Below are positions 56,976-64,000 of a stretch of DNA of 64,000 bases, one piece after another. Source of the stretch: Symsagittifera roscoffensis (Eukaryota > Xenacoelomorpha > Acoela > Convolutidae); assembly GCF_963678635.1 (NCBI RefSeq), contig NC_087066.1, positions 50,523,581 through 50,587,580 on the forward strand, given 5' to 3'. The notes beneath the pieces were generated by a model. The model did no database searches and was not told the origin of the DNA. It was given only the letters and a program-made list of their open reading frames with translations. The position numbers and the translations under genes are program-made. Every line of letters begins with the position of its first letter. Position 1 is the first letter of the stretch.

Positions 56976-57680
56976 CGCTTAAGCAAAAGCATTTCTCACA
57001 GCTCATTCTTTTGATTGCCCCAAAGCTTCAGAAAACGGAGGGCGAAATTTGAGACAGGACAAAAAGTTTCGAAAATGGTCAAAAAATCAACAATTTGACT
57101 TTTCCGAGAGAACATAAATTTGTTGCAAAATTTTGGGTAAAGCTGCTTTTGCAGGGGAGCTTCACAAAACCTGTTCTTTCGATTCAACTCAAAATCTCAG
57201 ATTTACCAGGGTAGTTTATGTGAAAAGAAATTAAACCTAAAAAACGGTCAAAAAATAACAATTAGGAACTTTCCGAGGACGATAACATTTTAGGTTTAAG
57301 CAAACTAGGCATAGCCACTAATGCAGAGGAGCTACACACAACTCGTTCTCTCCATTGATCCCAAACTCTCTGATTTGGGAGAATATGTTTGAAAAAGTCA
57401 AAGTTTAAGAAAATGTCAAAAATTCAATCATTTTACTTTTTCGAGTGCCATAACATTTTTTTCCGAAGAAAATTGTAAATCGCCGCTAGAGCAGAGGAGC
57501 TTCACTTAAACTATGAGTGCGATTGAAACAAAAATTTTAGATCTGGGAGGGCAGTTATTTCTTGAACTTTTCCGAGGGCAACAACTTCTTGTGAAAACAT
57601 TAGGGCAAAACCCTTTTCAACAGGGGAGCTATCCACATCTTTTTCACTCCAAAAAATGCAAAATCTCAGATTTGGGAAGG
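56976..57680. repeat. Degenerate tandem repeat, about 170-bp period
   Basis: GCAGRGGAGCTTCAC-like motifs at 57151, 57323, 57491 and 57621, each followed by AAAATYTCAGATTTGGGA-like sequence and then TTTTCCGAGGGCAACAA-like sequence. Units are 130-172 bases and heavily diverged, so the array is old. Confidence 0.65.
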
Positions 57681-58822
57681 TAGCTAACGGAAAAAATCCT
57701 AAAACTTGGGTCGAAATCTCCCCCAGGTGACTGTTTCATAGGCTGTACAAAGTGGGGTACAGTGAAAAAAAGTTATAGGATACAGTAATAAACCCCGAGC
57801 TTGAGAAAAAATAAGCTTAGAAAACGTAACAGCTAATATGAATTGCATTCCGAAAAAAGGAACTCTGACATTAAACAATAAGGTAAAAATGTAAGTTAAA
57901 ACAGAAATCATTATTTCTTCAAAAAAATTGTAAAAAAAACTAATTATTACCTTCAAAAAAACGAAAAGTTATTATTGAAATTTCGGTAAATTGACCAAGT
58001 TTGAGAAGCAGAAAGCGGAAAATTTATAGGAAAATCTGGCTCCCGATTTTAAGTCTATTTCTCTTGCAAGTGAAAAAAAGTCGGAAAAAATGATAAGCTA
58101 AGCCTTTTTTTAAATCCGATTACATTTAAACTCTAGTCTTCAATCCAGAAGTCCTAAATCCCCTTTACTAAAGAATTAAAGAAGTACAGCATCAACCGTT
58201 TTGGCCAGAACAACACATGCAGAGGACTGGCATTGTGGTATACAGTTAGATTTCAGTGGTTGGCACTCCAGTATTAGGAAAAAACTGATAAGCATGTTAA
58301 CGAAGAAAAAATTGATTTGAATTTCTTGCTCGCTATGGTGAACTTAACCTTAAAATTTGTTCATTTGCACTTTGTATGTACTTAAGAGCTGAAATTTGTC
58401 TTTCAAATTTTGTCAGAAAAGATGTCTCCTTGCAGCCTCCCGGTGATGTAGAAAACACACTGCCTTCACTCGCATTTGAAAAAGCTGTCTCTAGCTAATT
58501 AATCCCGGAACGGTTACCCATAAAGCTGGACGCTAGCTTAAGACTAGGGACTGGCAAACTCTTTGGACTTTGCATTGCTCGCCGAAAATGCAAAAAAGAG
58601 ACAAAATGATTTTTTTTTATTTTGATACAAGACAGAAGAAGAGGAAATTAGCATCGGAAGAAAAATTACTAACCGTTTTAAAAATAGCCGAAAGTACCTG
58701 AGAAGAAACTTCGATCTTAATGCTAACTAGGATGCATATGCCATCAATTTCTTCAAGAGACAAATGAAAATTGAAAAAAAAAAAATAAAAAAGTTAGAAA
58801 ACGTTAATAAAATTTATTTCCA

Positions 58823-59342
58823 AGGCGCCTAAAGAAATTTCAAAATCTAGTTTTCTAGGAGTAAGGCTGAATTTCTTGGGTTAACTTGATTTAAAAGAAT
58901 ACTATTCTAATCCTATTATAAGTCTATTATATTCGCTCGAAATTAGACAAAAAAAAACAAGTTTCAAACAAAAACTAAAATTAAAGACACCCCAGGACAA
59001 AATTCCTCTCCATTTTGAAACATCGGAACAATTATTAAATTTCAAAGTTTTTCATTGAAAAAAAGGGTGATTGAATAATTTACGACTTAGTTTCAAGCCT
59101 TGGAAAAAATAGTTAGACCACATAGTCCGTTTTCAATAGTTTCTGGTATATTTTCCAAAATAGAATTAACTCCTATATTATTTCTGCATGTTAAGAGGAG
59201 TGATGGTGAATTGTCCCAGGAATCTAAATCGCATCCGAGACTTCCATAGGGCTCGCTGCCTGCAGGTGGAGTCAACATTTCCCAGCCCAGAAAAACGACT
59301 AGAAATTGCGCATTGTTTTTAAATAGGAGCACATCAAGCGGT
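58823..59342 (-). repeat. ~515-bp interspersed repeat, copy 1
   Basis: Nearly identical to 62147-62656, from AAGGCGCCTAAAGAAATTTC to AGCACATCAAGCGGTA. An 8-base or so length difference near 59050 (TTTTTCATTGAAAAA versus TTGAAAAA) and a few substitutions separate them. Minus-strand frames of 79 and 94 codons occur in both but have no domain. Confidence 0.88.
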
Positions 59343-59511
59343 ATGACCTCGTTTCTCGCATATCATTTTTCGACGCCCATCGTCATCAATAAAGCTTCTT
59401 CAATCAAAACATCTTCTTGGGATAATTAAAAAAAAATTGGGGTGGTCAGTTGAAGTGGCTAAACTCTCCGTAAAAAACACAATTCTACTCGCTCAAAATC
59501 ATGAACCGCCC

Positions 59512-59937
59512 CAGGGGCGGATTTAGGGAGGAGGGCGGACGCCCCCCCCCCCCTCAGGGATTCGAATCCCTGCCAACCCAAAGGTTCCCCCCTTTGGTAC
59601 TTTTTAAGAATCCATTTTTGGCCGACCGACCCTAAAATTTTTCTAAAGGCGCCTTTGGCGCCAATATATACTAATTTTGAGGGGGAGCGCGCGCCAAAAA
59701 AAACGCATTTTTTTGTCCAAATTTTCCAAAAAGTGCCCAAAAACGGCGTTTTTGACCTGTTTTTTTCAAAAAATTGTCTGCGGCGCAGAAAATTTGGCCA
59801 AAACAGGGTCTTTTTACTGCTTTGGGAGAGCTCGGGAAATCAATCTGATCGACCTAAAAAAAAAAGGTCGTCAAAATTTTCGAACATTTTTTGAAAATCC
59901 GCCCCCCTTCCCTCGAAAAATCCTAGATCCGCCCCTG
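59512..59937 (+). mobile_element. Intact hAT-like MITE with 8-bp target duplication
   Basis: 426 bp. The ends are CAGGGGCGGATTTAGG and the inverse of CAGGGGCGGATCTAGG. AACCGCCC lies directly outside both ends (59504-59511 and 59938-59945). An 8-bp duplication with CAG-type termini fits the hAT superfamily. The interior holds a perfect 18-bp palindrome, CAGGGATTCGAATCCCTG (59555-59572), whose middle looks like a tRNA T-arm, and GGCGCCTTTGGCGCC. There is no transposase, so it is non-autonomous. Confidence 0.88.
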
Positions 59938-59945
59938 AACCGCCC

Positions 59946-60754
59946 ATTATTTGAAAGAGAAACAAACATATCGCAGCAAAATTATTTCTTTTAAGACTGC
60001 ATTGAAGTCTTAAGTCTTAACAAGGTACAAAGAGCGGCTCCACATAAAAACAGAGTAGTGTGTAAGTTGGCATTTTTCCTCGAGGCTAAAATCTCAAAAA
60101 ATAATGAGCAAGTGAACAGAACTGTTAAAACCTTTTTATCTGCTAATACAGAAGAACATAAATTAAGTCTCTTTTCGTCATCAAATTATAGTTTATAAAT
60201 CACAAATGGACAAACGTACTGCACAGTTTTACTTGTTAGTCTCATCTTAAATAAAAGTAAATACCAAAATAAATCTTCTGTTTTTTAAACTATTTCCATT
60301 GGCGCAAAAATCTTAAGTTAAACTTGTTAAAATACAAAAAATTAACTCAAATGGCAAACAAAAAACGGAGCAAACTTTGAACATCGTCCCGAAAACTAAC
60401 AGCTCATTCGAGACGTCACATTTCCATCAAAATCACATGAAGTCAATTCGAGCTTACAGATTAAATAGCTCATTTAGTTGCGTTTTTTCTGCACTTGTGA
60501 AATTATTCATGAATTAGGGCAAGGTTTGCAGTCCGTTTTCTTAAACTTAAATATATTGACAAAAGCAGACCAAAAATTTTTTCGAATTCAATCAGTTTTT
60601 GCAGCCGCGTTGTTCTTGTTGCTTTTTTCTTGAATACTGTATAAAAATTGTTGCAATTCGTAGAGATTTGTCGTATCATTGCACCAGTTTTGACCATGCA
60701 TGGGTCTGAAATATTTCACGTGGCATGATTTCGGCTTGGTGATTTTTCGACTTT
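59946..60754. other. 3' flank of the exchanger exon
   Basis: No gene. By position it should include the 3' UTR of the minus-strand exchanger gene; I did not find a clear polyadenylation signal on that strand. Confidence 0.4.
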
Positions 60755-61086
60755 TCAACAAGTCGGGGGGTTTATGTCGCCAAAGACATTCAATTCAATC
60801 ATGCATGCGACTATGATGTAGGCCACGTAAGTGAGTAGAAAGACAACTCCCAACTTTCGGTTCAGCTTCCACTTGTTAAATCCAATGGCAGTTATAGTGA
60901 CGGCTACACTTATGAATAGAAGCACGACAGAGTACTTGAGTCCTCGACTCTTGATCTCGATGGTGTGGTCCCACGAGATCACGACTGTCTTCAGGAACCA
61001 GGGCATCCCCAGTCCGACCAGGATGTCAAACACGTTGCTCCCAATGCTGTTGGATACTGCCATATCGCCCAGACCTTGTCTGGCCA
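60755..61086 (-). CDS. SLC24A: Last coding exon of a K+-dependent Na+/Ca2+ exchanger
   Basis: Encodes the C-terminal end of an NCKX (SLC24) antiporter, which expels Ca2+ and K+ in exchange for Na+ at a cell membrane. The minus strand shows a TTTTTAG acceptor (61087-61091), then [20 protein letters not shown], the second alpha repeat's conserved half with the ion-binding Asp and Asn residues. [14 protein letters not shown] and three hydrophobic spans follow, ending with INPPTC and TGA. An ATG-initiated frame at 61108 runs through the intron and is an artefact. The exon begins with two bases of a split codon. Upstream exons would lie at higher coordinates; none is recognised before the window ends, so the preceding intron is long (over 2.9 kb). 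Confidence 0.93.
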
Positions 61087-62146
61087 CTAAAAACAAAATA
61101 CACATCAAATCTGAATGAAGGCAACATCAGACATCGTGAAACTTACATTGAGCATCAACAACAGCAGTTTGTGGCAAGAACCAGTAACTCACGACTCGTC
61201 TCTCACTTTTATTGGCACGAGAGATAAAAATGCACGGTCAAGATTAACAATTAAAGCTTTATGTAACTTTGCCTCTGTTCAAACTATTTTAATAAACAAA
61301 TGGTTCAGCTCAATTTGAATGGAGCGGTTCATTCTAAAGCGTTTCTTCCTTTGCTATTTCAAGGAAAAACCCGGTTGCTATTATTTGTGACTTAGGTTTG
61401 GGGGGAGGGGGTGGGCTGAGGGCGGTGGTTTGTATCGTACTATCACACTGCGCTCTCCCCGTGAAACTATTTCCAGACCGCATTAACTTCTTCAGAAACA
61501 ATATATTTACTTCTTGAGTATTTAAGAAACAGCAGAAACCACAAATTACCTATAAACGAAATACTCTATTTTCATGACAAATTTTTACGTGCAAGAATAT
61601 TTTTCCTCGATGAAGCAAGATGAAGCAAGTTTAGTGATTGCCATGTTTGATCATTTTTACTACCCATCTCGATGTGAAATCATATTCACAAAAAAATCTC
61701 TTTTGGTTGTCTAGACTAAAAAAGTGAAGCTATTGACCTTGACATAATGAATACAATAAATGCATTCAATAGTGAATCGCCATCCTGGACAAATCTAAAC
61801 TACCCCGTAGCTTTCTTTTAATCAATCAAAAAGGGTTGTTCTTTAAGTTTTCCTGGGCATTGTAGAGAAGATAGGATTAAACTTCCCGTTTACGGAAGCA
61901 TCCCCAGGCTAATTATAAATTGAAAACCTGCTACTTTTAGCGTCATACCAGTCAAGTGAACTTTTATCCCCAAGTCACGTAACTTTTTCTATCACGATAA
62001 GCACACACCTTCAATATCACATAGAAAAGCCTGAAGATGAATTATGTGTAGCAAACTAAAAGCAATTGAAACCAATTCGAACCCAAACGCTTTTAGGTGA
62101 TTGGATGTTAACTTTATTCGGAATACGTCTTCGAATTTATTTCGAA
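61087..62146. other. Intron of the exchanger gene (presumed), part 1
   Basis: No exon found on the minus strand. It contains a G-rich run (GGGGGGAGGGGGTGGG at about 61399) but no known repeat. Confidence 0.45.
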
Positions 62147-62656
62147 GGCGCCTAAAGAAATTTCAAAATCTAGTTTTCTAGGAGTAAGGCTGAATTTCTT
62201 AGGTTAACTTGATTTATAAGAATACTATTCTAATCCTACTATAAGTCTATTATATTCGCTCGAAATTAGACAAAAAAAACAAGTTTCAAACAAAAACTAA
62301 AATTAAAGACACCCCAGGACAAAATTCCTCTCCATTTTGAAACATCGGAACAATTATTAAATTTCAAAGTTGAAAAAAGGGTGATTGAATAATTTACGAC
62401 TTAGTTTCAAGCCTTGGAAAAAATAGTTAGACCACACAGTCCGTTTTCAATAGTTTCTGGTATATTTTCCAAAATAGAATTAACTCCTATATTATTTCTG
62501 CATGTTAAGAGGAGTGATGGTGAATTGTCCCAGGAATCTAAATCGCATCCGAGACTTCCATAGGGCTCGCTGCCTGCAGGTGGAGTCAACATTTCCCAGC
62601 CCAGAAAAACGACTAGAAATTGCGCATTGTTTTTAAATAGGAGCACATCAAGCGGT
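62147..62656 (-). repeat. ~515-bp interspersed repeat, copy 2
   Basis: Second copy of the repeat at 58823-59342, same orientation, about 98% alike by eye. It lies within the presumed last intron of the exchanger gene. Confidence 0.88.
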
Positions 62657-63865
62657 AACAGTAAGTATTCAATTGACATCAAAAAAATCATTATTTCTAA
62701 ATTCTTTGCTTAGCAGAATTAATCAACAATAGTCTGAGTTTAATCTCTTTTTCTTGTGGCAAGACATGAAATGATCAAAATACATCATAAAGGCAGGCGA
62801 GACTTAAATTTCCCAAATAAGGTAAGAAAATAAAATTGAAGGGAAAAGAAAAAAATAAAAAAGGAGGCTCAAAACAACAAAATGCGGTGTTGCTATTTTG
62901 GTGATTATTTCGTATTACGAGCAGATTCGAAAAAGAAAGTGCTTTCCCAATGTTCTTCTTTTTTCTAGCACTTTATTTTCTGAGCTCCCAGCCACTTTGG
63001 CAGCTTGAATTTGTCTAATAAAGTAATCTTCCAAAAAATCTTTGAAGATTAAAATTTTAAAGATTTTCTCCACTTAGAGATATCTAAGTAGCAAACAAAG
63101 AATTTATTTTTGTAGCCGTTATTGTAGCCGGACGATTCATCTAAGCTAACAATCTGAAAAGTGTTAACAAAATAATTGGTTTTTAGTTATACTCAAAGAC
63201 CATTAAAAAACCTCGAGTAAAACTTGTCAAGTATACCCGGTTGCTCTGCAAGAAGCCCAGAAAGTTTCGACCACGTTCATAATTTTTTTCCGATTTTTAG
63301 CAGAGTTTTTTTGAGAAGTTTAATATAACTTTAGCGCCAGGAATGCGCTACTAGAAGCTTCCACAACCAGTTGCCCCGGAGTGAGTAAAACTAAATTTTT
63401 CACTACTTCAAAGAACACTTCTAGTCTAATTTTGAGCAATCAAAGCAAAAACTTGCTTTACTTGCTCGAAATAAGACAAACTCAGAAAAAACTTTGTCGA
63501 CGCTATAATTTTTTCGGAAAACTAATAGGGTCGTTCAAATCACGACTGAAAAGGCTTTAATATGATCTTCCTCACTCATTCCGACGATTAACAATGGTAC
63601 CTAATTATGCATGGAAAAAAAAACATTGAAGCCAAACTGTGCACTAGATAGTGTTAAAATTTTGTCACCCCGATCAAAACCAACACATGATCAAAAAGGA
63701 TCAAAGGGAGCGGCTTTGTAGTTTTAATTCGCTTACAATTCACATAATACAGTTACATCTTGTAATAACAAAGAACAAAAGAAACCGAAGACAAATTTTT
63801 CCCAATTTTCAATGGTCAACAATTAAATATTTTCAGGTTTAAAGTTAAATTTCAAGAGTTATTAT
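62657..63865. other. Intron of the exchanger gene (presumed), part 2
   Basis: AT-rich, no exon, RNA gene or recognisable mobile element. Confidence 0.45.
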
Positions 63866-64000
63866 AAAAAAATATTACTTAATTTCAAGTCTGAGAGAAC
63901 GTAATTAGACCATATAGCCCGTTTGAAAACGTCTGTGAAGTAGATTTCATTAGGATAAGTCTCTATAATAATACTTGCGAGAACACGACAAAAAAGCAGT
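63866..64000 (-). repeat. Diverged third copy of the ~515-bp repeat, cut by window end
   Basis: TTAATTTCAAGTCTGAGAG...TTAGACCATATAGCCCGTTT follows the order of TTAGTTTCAAGCCTTGG...TTAGACCACATAGTCCGTTT at 59088, but with many differences. Confidence 0.6.

Larger units (their letters stand above)
55798..58822. other. Intergenic, mostly repeats of unknown origin
   Basis: Apart from the array at 56976-57680 I see only A-rich sequence and short chance frames. Confidence 0.5.

Noticed and set aside
59555-59572. A tRNA gene, suggested by GGATTCGAATCCC
   Set aside because: Only a T-arm-like palindrome is present; there is no acceptor, D or anticodon arm around it, and it sits inside a MITE.
61087-61108. 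ATG at 61108 (minus strand) as the start of a small exchanger protein
   Set aside because: These codons lie in the intron before a TTTTTAG acceptor; the real protein continues from upstream exons.

Overview
The window is AT-rich metazoan DNA. It has spliced genes, long intergenic stretches, LTR retrotransposons, small DNA-transposon relics and satellite arrays. No sequence feature fixes the species. A Shaker-type K+ channel, a K+-dependent Na+/Ca2+ exchanger exon and a CAP-domain gene say only 'animal'; the env-bearing Ty3-like element and the satellite-rich, AT-rich setting suggest an invertebrate. Anything narrower would be a guess.

Layout. 590-7360: a 6.8 kb Ty3/Gypsy-like element with 215-bp LTRs, a GAAAG target duplication and a single-frame Gag-Pol now broken by stops and frameshifts. 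7366-12475: intergenic DNA with copies of a hAT-like MITE. 12476-16701: a Kv1/Shaker-type channel whose T1 and six-membrane-segment core follows about 830 residues of novel N-terminal sequence in one exon. 16702-22031: intergenic, with small tandem repeats. 22032-27546: nested tandem repeats, namely a 1.7-kb duplication, about 177-bp units, a 108-bp satellite and palindromic ATCGATTTAAA blocks. 28657-48828: a giant 20.2-kb retrovirus-like LTR element with 410-bp LTRs, 3 mismatches between them, and a CAAA target duplication. 48833-54687: intergenic. 54688-55797: a secreted or GPI-anchored CAP/SCP protein. 56976-57680: a degenerate tandem array. 58823-59342 and 62147-62656: two copies of a ~515-bp repeat. 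59512-59937: an intact MITE with an 8-bp target duplication. 60755-61086, minus strand: the last coding exon of an SLC24/NCKX exchanger.

The most unusual object is the 20-kb element. Its order is LTR - PBS - 1.2-kb leader with duplicated hairpins - ORF1 (basic, arginine/lysine-rich) - Gag-protease - RT/RNase H - integrase - ORF-X (no ATG) - Env-like glycoprotein - ORF-Y - 3' region - LTR. ORF1 overlaps gag, ORF-X overlaps env by 13 nt, and ORF-Y begins 6 nt after env. A good splice-donor match sits directly before the ORF1 stop codon, and acceptor-like sites precede ORF-X, env and ORF-Y. ORF1 is phase-compatible with both ORF-X and env. This looks like the layout of a complex retrovirus with accessory genes. 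The 3' part carries a collage of gag, LTR-leader, env and ORF-Y fragments, all in sense orientation, as expected from repeated template switching. The copy is young by LTR identity, but pol and env contain stops and frame changes, so it is probably not autonomous.

The host genes (K+ channel, CAP protein, Na+/Ca2+-K+ exchanger) are unrelated to each other in pathway and show no sign of joint regulation.
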